The translations under genes and the position numbers were made by a program. A stretch of 22,012 nt of DNA from Clostridiaceae bacterium. Lineage in GTDB: Bacteria; Bacillota; Clostridia; UBA1212; DUPL01. The stretch is taken from assembly GCA_012522035.1 (NCBI GenBank), contig JAAYLF010000109.1, positions 1 through 22,012 on the forward strand, given 5' to 3'. Shown here one piece after another: positions 14,359 through 21,691 of the stretch. Under the pieces are notes generated by a model that ran no database searches, was not told the origin of the DNA, and worked only from the letters and a program-made list of their open reading frames with translations. Numbering within the stretch: the first letter of the stretch is position 1; the number at the start of each line of letters is the position of its first letter.

Positions 14359-15651
14359 TTACATTTCCTTCTTAATGGCAAGAATATGTTTTTTTGCATC
14401 TCCTACAAGGTAGAGTGAACCAAAAATGCAAACAACATCGTCCCTTGATGAGCTGTTGTATGAGTAATCTATTGCTTTTCCAAGGGTTTCAAAGGTCTTG
14501 CTTGGTATCCCATATTCATCCAGACCTGATTTCAGAATATCTATATTTTCTGCTCTGTAGTACTGCATCTCTATCAAGTATATTTCTTTTGCAGTATCCT
14601 TGATCTCTTGTATCATGGCTTTGTAATTCTTGTCCTTCATTACTCCAAAAACATATGTTATTTTCTTGCCCTTGAAGGTGCTTCTTAGAAAATCCGACAA
14701 TGCAATTACTCCGTCCACATTGTGTGCACCATCAATTATCGTCAATGGCTCATTGTTCACTACTTCAAGTCTGCAAGGCCATTTTGCCCTCTCCAGTCCA
14801 TTATATATTGCTTCGACAGGTATATCGTAACCCAGTTTGCATAAGGCGGATATGGCTTCGACTGCAGTTGCCGCATTTTCTGTTTGATGGTTGCCAAGAA
14901 GGGTAATCTTCAAGTCCTTATAACTCTTGTAATCAAAGGTCTGGTAGTATATGTTTCTTTCTTTTATGACAATCGAGCTTTTGTCTACATTTGCTACCTC
15001 AACTTGCTGTTTTTCAGCGTATTTCTCCAGCACGCTCAATGCTCCTTCATATTTTTGCGGAGCAATAACGCACATGTTCCCTTTTTTTATAATGCATGCT
15101 TTCTCATAAGCTATCTTTTCAATCGTATCTCCAAGTACTTTTGTATGGTCGAAACCTATCATTGTGATTACCGTCAATAAAGGATTTTGAATCACATTCG
15201 TGGCATCAAGCCTTCCGCCAAGACCGGTTTCCAAAACCGCCATGTCGCAGTCATTTCTATTGAAGTAAAGAAAAGCCATGCATGTCATTATCTCAAACAT
15301 GGTCAGGCTTTTTTTCAGCTCTTCATGTCCGGTTATTACATTATTTATCTCTTCTGCACATGCTGCAAACTCATTGTCATCGATATCTTCTCCGTTGATA
15401 GAAAAACGCTCATTGATTCTCACAAGATGTGGTGAAACAAATTTTCCAACTTTAAATCCTGATGTTTTGAGTATTTCAGCTATGAAACTTACAACGGATC
15501 CTTTGCCGTTTGTACCTGCAACGTGAATATATTTTACTTTCTCATGCGGATTGCCAAGCAAGCCAAGCAGTGTTTTCATATTGTCCAGACTCATGCTGCT
15601 TTTGTTTGCTGCAAAACTATCGCAAAAAGAAAGTGCCTTAAAGTAGTCCAT
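14359..15651 (-). CDS. folC: Folylpolyglutamate synthase / dihydrofolate synthase
   Basis: A 430-residue Mur-ligase-fold enzyme that joins glutamate to folates (and, in many bacteria, to dihydropteroate) with ATP. The P-loop is VAGTNGKGSVVSFI (about 44-57), followed by FEIMTCMAFLYF, ETGLGGRLDATNVI and TIIDGAHNVDG. The chosen ATG at 15651 has GGAGG nine bases upstream; the ATG three codons earlier directly abuts that site. A TTGTGC-18-TAAATA pair upstream could be its promoter, at low confidence. Its neighbours, the small membrane protein downstream and the laccase upstream, show no folate connection. Confidence 0.93.
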   Translation of the reverse strand: MDYFKALSFCDSFAANKSSMSLDNMKTLLGLLGNPHEKVKYIHVAGTNGKGSVVSFIAEILKTSGFKVGKFVSPHLVRINERFSINGEDIDDNEFAACAEEINNVITGHEELKKSLTMFEIMTCMAFLYFNRNDCDMAVLETGLGGRLDATNVIQNPLLTVITMIGFDHTKVLGDTIEKIAYEKACIIKKGNMCVIAPQKYEGALSVLEKYAEKQQVEVANVDKSSIVIKERNIYYQTFDYKSYKDLKITLLGNHQTENAATAVEAISALCKLGYDIPVEAIYNGLERAKWPCRLEVVNNEPLTIIDGAHNVDGVIALSDFLRSTFKGKKITYVFGVMKDKNYKAMIQEIKDTAKEIYLIEMQYYRAENIDILKSGLDEYGIPSKTFETLGKAIDYSYNSSSRDDVVCIFGSLYLVGDAKKHILAIKKEM

Positions 15652-15736
15652 TAAATGCATCCTCCAAGCATACTTGATAAAGTATATTTAGTTCAATAAG
15701 TGAGTATAGCACAACACCCTTTTCGCAGCAAGAACT

Positions 15737-15761
15737 CAGCCCCTGCGTTACGCAAGGGCTG
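15737..15761 (-). terminator. Possible terminator of the multicopper oxidase gene
   Basis: CAGCCC-C-TGCG and CGCA-A-GGGCTG form a hairpin with one mismatch and a three-base loop, 42 bases after the laccase stop codon on the minus strand. The following T content is poor (GAGTTCTTGC), so confidence is moderate. Confidence 0.4.
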
Positions 15762-15802
15762 GATTGGAGGTATCGGTACAATTTATGGAATGCAATTCTT
15801 TC

Positions 15803-17368
15803 TTAGCATTTTCTTTTACACTTATCGGAAGGCAAAACATCCAAGGGTCTCATCATGTCATAGTCTTCATGCTCCAGTATGTGGCAGTGGTATACGTATC
15901 TGCCGGTGTACGGGGCAAATTTCATAATCAATCTTGTTATGAAGCCAGGAGGAGATGCAATTGTGTCCTTCCAGCCTGCTTCCTGAGGCTCAGGAGGTAC
16001 GGGGGGACCTGTAAATCTTATCTGTCCATTTCTGTTGTATGCTTCCACATCAAAAGGTATGCGGTCAAGCAGCTGGAACTGAACAAGGTGTATATGAAGG
16101 GGGTGATATGCAGGCCCTGCGTTGAATATTCTCCAAACTTCCACTTCATCAAGGACAGGTGTTGCCGTTATCCTGTCGATAAAGCCTTTTTCACTGAGCA
16201 GAAATTTAAGACGTCCATATTTGTCAAAGGATGCATCAAGCGAAATATCCCTGACTACCTTTGCATCACACTCTTTATACTTTTCAATATAGCTTAGGAA
16301 AGAAGGGATTATGGAATTGTCATCACTGTTCCTTCTCACCACTCTGAACTCCATTACCAGGCCTGTTGTGGCAGGATCCGGAGGAGCACCAAAATCAAAA
16401 GGCGTTCTGGCGGTGTTCCTCAGTACAATTCTTTTTCCAGATTCAACACGAGAGAAATCCAAGATAACATCGGCTCTTTCTGCAGGCCCTATAACTATCT
16501 CGTCAAGTCTAACTGGTTTCTGCAAGAGACCACCATCAGAACCTATTTGAACAAATGGAATGTTTTCATCAAGATGCAGCCTGTAAAATCTCTGGTTGGA
16601 TGCATTCAGAATTCTGAATCTGTATTTCCTCTGTTCCACTTCCAGATGAGGCCATACCTTTCCATTTACCGTTATAAAGTCTCCTGCAAACCCTGGGACG
16701 ACAGATGGGTTTGGAAAATCAGGAGGAGGATCTTCAAGGGGACTTGACGGATAAAACTTGGTCCCGTCCTCGTTGAAGGATCTGTCCTGTATAACCAAGG
16801 GAACTTCATATGTGCCCGAAGGCAGACCTAACGCCTCTTCCTGTTCGTCGCGTATGACATACAGCCCTGCAAGACCGGCATATACATTTAATCTGGTTAT
16901 CCCAACCGCATGATCATGATACCACAAAGTGGCTGCTCTTTGATGGTTTGGATATGTATACGTTGTCTGTTTGAAGCACGGACCTATCTGTTCACAGTTG
17001 TTTGTATACCAGGCTTCAGGATATCCATCGCTGTCCGCTTCTACTTCTGCACCGTGAAGATGCACCACTGTTCTGACTTCAGGCATGCCATCATGACAGC
17101 CATGCAGCGTATGGTCAATGGGAAGAAAATGTTTGTCTGGCAGATTGTTAATCCAGTTTACTCTTACAGTTTCTCCTCTTCTTGCTTCTATTGTTGGACC
17201 AGGAATTTCACCTTCATATCCCCACGCTGGTGTTGGTGGGAGCTCAGAGTGAAACTGATGCGTTGTGGGTTTCATAGCAACCTCGTAATACGTTATCCCG
17301 CATTCTCTTTTTACTGGTTGCAGTACTCTTGGGGTTGGCAGTGGATCTACAAATGGGGTTAAGGTCAA
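15803..17368 (-). CDS. cotA: CotA-like multicopper oxidase (spore-coat-type laccase)
   Basis: A 521-residue protein, close in length and order to Bacillus CotA (about 513). Copper sites: HLHG (103-106), WYHDHA (149-154), HPLHIH (422-427) and HCHILEH (494-500), with EDYDMM holding Met505 as the axial ligand of the type 1 copper. Adjacent blocks match CotA as I remember it: PGPTIEARRGE, DSDGYPEAWY, RLNVYAGLAG, EDYDMMRPLDV. There is no signal peptide, as in CotA. The start is TTG at 17368, with GGAGG nine bases upstream; no upstream ATG fits. Laccases need oxygen, so the gene is notable in a presumed anaerobe; it could serve a low-oxygen or metal-oxidising role in the coat. A CATATATCA stretch upstream weakly resembles a mother-cell sigma -10 site. 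Confidence 0.92.
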   Translation of the reverse strand: MTLTPFVDPLPTPRVLQPVKRECGITYYEVAMKPTTHQFHSELPPTPAWGYEGEIPGPTIEARRGETVRVNWINNLPDKHFLPIDHTLHGCHDGMPEVRTVVHLHGAEVEADSDGYPEAWYTNNCEQIGPCFKQTTYTYPNHQRAATLWYHDHAVGITRLNVYAGLAGLYVIRDEQEEALGLPSGTYEVPLVIQDRSFNEDGTKFYPSSPLEDPPPDFPNPSVVPGFAGDFITVNGKVWPHLEVEQRKYRFRILNASNQRFYRLHLDENIPFVQIGSDGGLLQKPVRLDEIVIGPAERADVILDFSRVESGKRIVLRNTARTPFDFGAPPDPATTGLVMEFRVVRRNSDDNSIIPSFLSYIEKYKECDAKVVRDISLDASFDKYGRLKFLLSEKGFIDRITATPVLDEVEVWRIFNAGPAYHPLHIHLVQFQLLDRIPFDVEAYNRNGQIRFTGPPVPPEPQEAGWKDTIASPPGFITRLIMKFAPYTGRYVYHCHILEHEDYDMMRPLDVLPSDKCKRKC

Positions 17369-17470
17369 TACTATCAGCCTCCTATACGCCTTTGATATAT
17401 GATATTAATGATGAAACTGATGAGTGAATGTTTTTGCTCGGTACAAAATGCGACTTTGTGATTTTGTCAC

Positions 17471-17498
17471 TTTGTTTTTTTTATATTGGTGGTATAAT
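17471..17498 (+). promoter_or_regulatory. Promoter of the TlpA-like gene
   Basis: A perfect TATAAT (17493-17498) has an extended TG (TGGTATAAT) and a TTTGTT box at 16 bases. The start site would be near 17505, giving a short leader that contains the GGGGTGG ribosome site. Confidence 0.6.
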
Positions 17499-17528
17499 AC
17501 TGTATCTTGTTATTATGGGGTGGATTTT

Positions 17529-18143
17529 ATGGGTTCAGGCAAGAAAACTGTGTTTAAAACGATATTAGGAATAGTCATATTCGGTGTATTCATGACCAGT
17601 GCATATTTTGCGTATGGCTTTCTCTCAGAGCGGTTTGGTCCAAAACCATTTTCATTGGAAAATACCAACCAGCAGGCAAGCCCGGATCCGTCGGGTGCCA
17701 AGGACAACGAGGATGAAGAGGAAAGAATTAAGGCTCCTGATTTTTATGTGTATGATGAAAAAGGAGAAAAAGTAGATTTTTCTGAATTTATTGGCAAACC
17801 GGTTATTATCAACTTTTGGACAACATGGTGTCCATACTGCGTTGATGAAATGGCTGATTTTAATGAAGCCTACCTGAAATACAAGGATGATGTGCATTTC
17901 CTTATGGTAAACCAGACCGATGGAGTCCGCGAGACAAAAAAAGCAGCAGAAGACTTTGTTGAGAAGGAAGGTTTCAAATTCCCAATATATTTTGATTTGG
18001 ATTTTAGTGCCTCCTATGTATATGGGATTCAGTATCTTCCAACAACGGTTTTTGTTGACTCCGAAGGTTTTTTCTATACAGGATACGCAGGACCTATAAA
18101 TAAAAACACTTTGGAAAAACATATTAATGAGCTATTAAATTGA
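17529..18143 (+). CDS. Membrane-anchored TlpA/ResA-like thioredoxin
   Basis: A 204-residue protein. I start it at ATG 17529, five bases after GGGGTGG; the open frame continues 35 codons upstream but crosses the promoter. An N-terminal anchor (about 7-30: VFKTILGIVIFGVFMTSAYF) is followed by an acidic linker (about 46-66) and a thioredoxin domain with INFWTTWCPYCVDEM (active-site CxxC 101-104) and the cis-proline in YLPTTVF (Pro171). It should sit outside the membrane and exchange thiols. ResA/TlpA proteins reduce cytochrome or other exported thiols, or act in sporulation (StoA/SpoIVH). It diverges from the CotA-like gene, so a shared maturation role is possible but inferred. Convenient promoter and RBS; the next gene is GH25. 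Confidence 0.88.
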   Translation: MGSGKKTVFKTILGIVIFGVFMTSAYFAYGFLSERFGPKPFSLENTNQQASPDPSGAKDNEDEEERIKAPDFYVYDEKGEKVDFSEFIGKPVIINFWTTWCPYCVDEMADFNEAYLKYKDDVHFLMVNQTDGVRETKKAAEDFVEKEGFKFPIYFDLDFSASYVYGIQYLPTTVFVDSEGFFYTGYAGPINKNTLEKHINELLN

Positions 18144-18154
18144 CCAAAACCCCC

Positions 18155-18195
18155 ATATAGGTATTCATAACAGCGGCGGTTATGAATACCTATAT
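18155..18195 (+). repeat. Perfect 17-bp inverted repeat between the TlpA-like and GH25 genes
   Basis: The 17-base arms ATATAGGTATTCATAAC (18155-18171) and GTTATGAATACCTATAT (18179-18195) are perfect complements with a seven-base loop, AGCGGCG. No T-run follows, only TATATAGAC, so it is a poor intrinsic terminator. It begins 12 bases after the TlpA-like stop and ends 29 bases before the GH25 ATG. It could be an mRNA-stabilising hairpin, an attenuator or an operator. Confidence 0.75.
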
Positions 18196-18224
18196 TATAT
18201 AGACAACCATTATGGAGGCACATC

Positions 18225-18977
18225 ATGAGGATAGCGCTCATAAGAAAGAAAACTGTCAAAAGACTTCTCGTTTTTCTAGTTTTGCTAATTCTCTTTTCTA
18301 CTTTTGGTTATTTGTACTTAATCGGCATACTTCAACTAAACAATCCAAGCAAGAAAAAGTATCCGGTAAGAGGAGTGGATGTTTCTCATTATCAGGGCGA
18401 TATAGATTGGGACACCCTGGCCGGTCAGGGCATTGATTTTGCGTTTATTAAGGCAACGGAAGGAAGCTCCCATGTGGATAAAAACTTTGCAAAAAACTGG
18501 GAGAAAGCAAGTCAGGCAGACATCGTCATTGGAGCGTATCATTTTTTCAGCTTGGAAAGCAGCGGGCTTACACAGGCAGAAAATTTCATAAAGACTGTGC
18601 CAAAAGCACAAGGCACATTGCCTCCTGCAGTGGATGTTGAGTTATATGGGGCATTTTCAAAGAATCCACCCGATGCTGCTACGGTCAGATTGGAACTCGA
18701 GAGGTTTATCAATGCCATTGAAGCGCATTACGGCAAAAAGGTGGTTATTTATACAACACAGACTGTATACCGCCTTTACATAGAAAACTATTTTCAAGAC
18801 AATCCTTTATGGATAAGGAACGTATACTCCCGCCCAATCTTGTCCGATGACAGGGAATGGACGTTTTGGCAGTATTCCGACCGCGGACGACTGAATGGAT
18901 ACGACGGGGTGGAGAGGTTTATTGATTTGAATGTTTTTAACGGTACCCGTGAAGAATTTGCATACTTCTGCAGATAG
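18225..18977 (+). CDS. Membrane-anchored GH25 muramidase (lysozyme)
   Basis: A 250-residue protein. GGAGG lies six bases before the ATG. An N-terminal signal anchor (about 14-37, LLVFLVLLILFSTFGYLYLI) follows a basic stretch, so the enzyme should sit outside the membrane. The GH25 domain (about 46-250) shows GVDVSHYQGDIDW (49-61), FAFIKATEGSS (71-81), GAYHFFS, and PAVDVELYG with the catalytic Asp/Glu pair of the DxE motif. It ends WTFWQYSDRGRLNGYDG. It cleaves the bonds between N-acetylmuramic acid and N-acetylglucosamine in peptidoglycan. The TlpA-like gene precedes it by 81 bp and a large hairpin, so the two could share a transcript. Its placement before a germinant receptor operon suggests cortex or wall turnover, but that is inference. 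Confidence 0.92.
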   Translation: MRIALIRKKTVKRLLVFLVLLILFSTFGYLYLIGILQLNNPSKKKYPVRGVDVSHYQGDIDWDTLAGQGIDFAFIKATEGSSHVDKNFAKNWEKASQADIVIGAYHFFSLESSGLTQAENFIKTVPKAQGTLPPAVDVELYGAFSKNPPDAATVRLELERFINAIEAHYGKKVVIYTTQTVYRLYIENYFQDNPLWIRNVYSRPILSDDREWTFWQYSDRGRLNGYDGVERFIDLNVFNGTREEFAYFCR

Positions 18978-18992
18978 TGCGAGCTGACAATC

Positions 18993-19032
18993 AAAGCATC
19001 TCCGTAAGAAAGGTGTACGGAGATGCTTTATC
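18993..19032 (+). terminator. Terminator after the GH25 gene
   Basis: A 14-base-pair stem, AAAGCATCTCCGTA with TACGGAGATGCTTT, has a nine-base loop and a short T-containing tail (TTTATCATT). It lies 15 bases after the GH25 stop codon and faces the end of the germination operon. Confidence 0.7.
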
Positions 19033-19067
19033 ATTGTGTTTTGGTGCTGTTTGCTCGGTACAATTAA

Positions 19068-19232
19068 TTAAATATCAGCCATATACAAAAAGACTTGTAC
19101 AACAATTATGGCTATGTTGATAATAAATGTACCGAGTGCAGCCATTTTGTTTTTGTTTTTCCAGTTATGAATAGCAAAAGTTACAAGGTGGTAGTGCAAG
19201 AGAAACAACAGTAGGATAAAAATATATTTCAT
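19068..19232 (-). CDS. Small membrane protein at the end of the ger operon (54 aa), candidate GerKD-like subunit
   Basis: This short frame is absent from usual length cut-offs. The ATG at 19232 lies one base after the GerC stop, with GGTGGAG four bases upstream, which argues strongly for a real, coupled gene. The 54 residues run MKYIFILLLFLLHYHLVTFA, then a basic loop (IHNWKNKNKMAALG), then TFIINIAIIVVQVFLYMADI. This gives two membrane segments (about 3-20 and 33-51). Some germinant receptor operons, such as gerK in Bacillus, carry a small two-helix D protein of about 60-90 residues, and this is the same position and shape. I recognise no sequence family, so the D-subunit assignment is inference. 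A TGTACCGAG sequence inside the gene matches a copy just after the stop (see findings). Confidence 0.65.
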   Translation of the reverse strand: MKYIFILLLFLLHYHLVTFAIHNWKNKNKMAALGTFIINIAIIVVQVFLYMADI

Positions 19233-19233
19233 A

Positions 19234-20601
19234 TCACTCCACCTCTTTTGGTTGTCCCTCGGGACTGATTATCTTGCTGCTCTTCATCATGGTTCCGGTT
19301 CTGCGGACAATTACGGACAAGTTGACAATAAAGGTTGCATCTTTGAATTTTTCATTCCAGTTATACTCCTCAAGCTCCTGTATGGTTAAAAACTGCCTTG
19401 AGGCATATTCTCCAAATTTGAAGGGATCTACTCCCAGGTCTCTGCACTTAACAATCAACTTTTCAACCTCATCCAACATCCTGTTTGCGCATGCTTCTTC
19501 TAGAACCTTTTTATTAACAGTATTCTCGTAGTACACATGACTCTGTATCGCCAGAATATCTGCATCCAGCTTTATATCAACAGTTATTACCGGTTTTCCA
19601 TTTTTTATATTAACTTTTATCTTTGGTTGTTCTCTGACGGTTACATCAAGAGGGATGGCATAGTCCGGGTTTGCAGGATCCTCAATATTAACAAACGCTC
19701 TTTCAAACTCGCCTCTTAGTATCAGCAAAACCCGAGTTTCCTTTCCGTTTAGCTCTCCAACCATTATGTCGCCATCAAAAAGAGCAACACCCCATATCTC
19801 AAGCTGGTTGAGTCCCAATCTCGGCAGCTTACCTGACAGATATTCTCCTCCTGATTTCAGTTCTCCTTTGTATGGTTTACCTTCTTCAATGAAGTTTTTC
19901 ATTTCATTAAGTGATATTATTGCCGTAATTGGAAATCTTCTGTTTGATTTCAGGCTGTTATAGAAATTGTTAAGAATTGAATGGGGAAAAAACCCTGTAC
20001 TTTCGCTTTCTCTTGTCCATATCAAATGGTCTTTTGCCAGTGCTGTACCTATGATAGGTGTGTTAGCTTTTATAATATCCATAGCTTTGTTTTTGGTTAT
20101 ATAGATATGAACAGTCTCGCGTATTTCCCTAAATCTCATAATCGGTGCCAAAAAAGTAGACAACTCTTCGCTTTTGGCCAGCTCTTGCGAGAACACTATG
20201 AACTGCAGATGCATAAAACTTATCTTCCTTGAAATGCTTGTGTTTAGCATGTCTATCCCCGCAAAGAAGGATGGAGCATCTATTGTCACATAGGATATGT
20301 TCCCCTGATCTTCAACTTGTTCTTTTAGAGAATCTTCTTCTTTCCCTTGCTGATTCTGGTCATCACCCGAGGAGCTGCTGGAACCACTTTGAGACTGAGG
20401 AGAACTTCCCTTCAAGTTTTCATATTGAAGTGTTATTCTCCACTTGTCAGCAACACCTCTGTCCACTCCAACACAGACAATATATATCATGTCGTCGATT
20501 TCATTTGCGTCAAAACATGAGGTCAGAGCAATTAATAGCATTAATGCAATAGCTGAGATAATTAGACTATGTTTGAGCCTTTGCTTCGGATTCCGTTTCA
20601 T
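19234..20601 (-). CDS. Ger(x)C-family germinant receptor lipoprotein (C subunit)
   Basis: A 455-residue protein. I chose the ATG at 20601 because AGGGGG lies six bases upstream; 11 more residues would be needed for the next start. The signal peptide ends at lipobox LTSC (Cys29), so it is a lipoprotein facing outward on the spore inner membrane. Residues about 66-95 are an unusual low-complexity insert (GSSPQSQSGSSSSSGDDQNQQ). The body shows ISFMHLQFIVFSQELAK, FREIRETVHIYIT, SLNEMKNFIEEG and the C-terminal DPFKFGEYASRQF, all typical of the Ger(x)C family. It overlaps gerB by 35 bases and precedes the 54-aa ORF by one base, so the operon is tightly coupled. It acts in the receptor complex that detects nutrients. 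Confidence 0.93.
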   Translation of the reverse strand: MKRNPKQRLKHSLIISAIALMLLIALTSCFDANEIDDMIYIVCVGVDRGVADKWRITLQYENLKGSSPQSQSGSSSSSGDDQNQQGKEEDSLKEQVEDQGNISYVTIDAPSFFAGIDMLNTSISRKISFMHLQFIVFSQELAKSEELSTFLAPIMRFREIRETVHIYITKNKAMDIIKANTPIIGTALAKDHLIWTRESESTGFFPHSILNNFYNSLKSNRRFPITAIISLNEMKNFIEEGKPYKGELKSGGEYLSGKLPRLGLNQLEIWGVALFDGDIMVGELNGKETRVLLILRGEFERAFVNIEDPANPDYAIPLDVTVREQPKIKVNIKNGKPVITVDIKLDADILAIQSHVYYENTVNKKVLEEACANRMLDEVEKLIVKCRDLGVDPFKFGEYASRQFLTIQELEEYNWNEKFKDATFIVNLSVIVRRTGTMMKSSKIISPEGQPKEVE

Positions 20602-21691
20602 TGCTATCCCCCTTTTTCCGTCTGATTGCCGCAACTATCAATGCAAGCAGCGGAATGATGAAATATGGTATGAAACCATAGTATCTAATTAAGCTTACAT
20701 TTCCTGTTATAACGGATATGATGTCCTTCTGCAGGAGTGATATAAGGAACAGGATGACACAGCCTGCCAGAATTATGGGTCTTTTATCATTTATGTTGAA
20801 TATTTTGCAGTACAGCCAGATGGAAGAGTAAAATATTAGCGATATACCTATCAAAGACCCTACTATCCAGATAAACAGAAAAATTGATTCAACTCTTGTA
20901 AAAAATCTGCCGAACTGTATTAGCGTGGTAAGGTTGTACATCGGAGCAACCATCTCCTGCAACCTGTAATACGGATAACACATTGTAAAAGTGAAAAGTA
21001 TCAGAGATATTACAATAGTTGATATCAGCAAGCTATAGTATCCTTCATGTTTGATAAATCTGGTACCCTGAAGATTGCTTGCATATACAGCAAGAAGTAT
21101 CACTTCTCCATAGGCTGAGCTTCTTATTACTCCGTGCAATATGGTTTTATCCAGCCCATAGCCAAAGATGGGAAACATGTTGTTGATGTTGTAATTACTC
21201 CAGGCCAGGATAAGAATTACCAGCAAGCCCGGTATCAAAAACACAATCAACAGCTTGGATACCCTTGCAAGGCTCTCAAGTCCCAGATAACTGATAATGA
21301 ACAGCGCAATTACAAAAAGCCCGGAAATATACCAGTTTGGACTGAGGGGGAAAACATACACTCTCATAGTCTGATAAAACTCGCACAAATTGCTCTCAGC
21401 AACGAAGAACAGATACAAAGCGAACAGAAATGTAACAACTGCTCCTAACACTTTGCCGAAACTCTCTTTGTATATGTCAACCAGGTCCATGCCGGGAAAC
21501 CTCTTTAGTAGTCTGTATATGAAAGTAAAACCCAGCATTGCAGTTAGTCCTGATATGATGGTTGCATACCATCCTGCAGTCCCCACTTTGATAAACAAAC
21601 TAACAGGACTGGAAAAAAACACTTTTATTACTATGGTTGTAGTAATCAGAATTATTGCTTCAGATGGTCCAAAATTGCCTTCTTTTATCAA
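20567..21691 (-). CDS. GerAB/GerKB-family germinant receptor transporter-like subunit (B subunit)
   Basis: A 374-residue protein with about ten hydrophobic segments from residue 8 (LITTTIVIKVFFSSP) to 361 (IIPLLALIVAAI), followed by a charged tail (RRKKGDSNETESEAKAQT). The start is TTG at 21691, overlapping the stop TGA of the upstream A gene in TTGA, with AGGGGAT eight bases upstream. The family belongs to the APC transporter superfamily and is the germinant-binding subunit. An IKEGNFGPSEAI start is typical. It lies between the A and C genes and overlaps both, and is therefore probably translated by coupling. Confidence 0.93.
   Translation of the reverse strand: MIKEGNFGPSEAIILITTTIVIKVFFSSPVSLFIKVGTAGWYATIISGLTAMLGFTFIYRLLKRFPGMDLVDIYKESFGKVLGAVVTFLFALYLFFVAESNLCEFYQTMRVYVFPLSPNWYISGLFVIALFIISYLGLESLARVSKLLIVFLIPGLLVILILAWSNYNINNMFPIFGYGLDKTILHGVIRSSAYGEVILLAVYASNLQGTRFIKHEGYYSLLISTIVISLILFTFTMCYPYYRLQEMVAPMYNLTTLIQFGRFFTRVESIFLFIWIVGSLIGISLIFYSSIWLYCKIFNINDKRPIILAGCVILFLISLLQKDIISVITGNVSLIRYYGFIPYFIIPLLALIVAAIRRKKGDSNETESEAKAQT

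Noticed and set aside
17424..17528. Longer TlpA-like protein starting at 17424
   Set aside because: The extra 35 codons span a promoter with TATAAT, whereas the ATG at 17529 has a good ribosome site five bases upstream.
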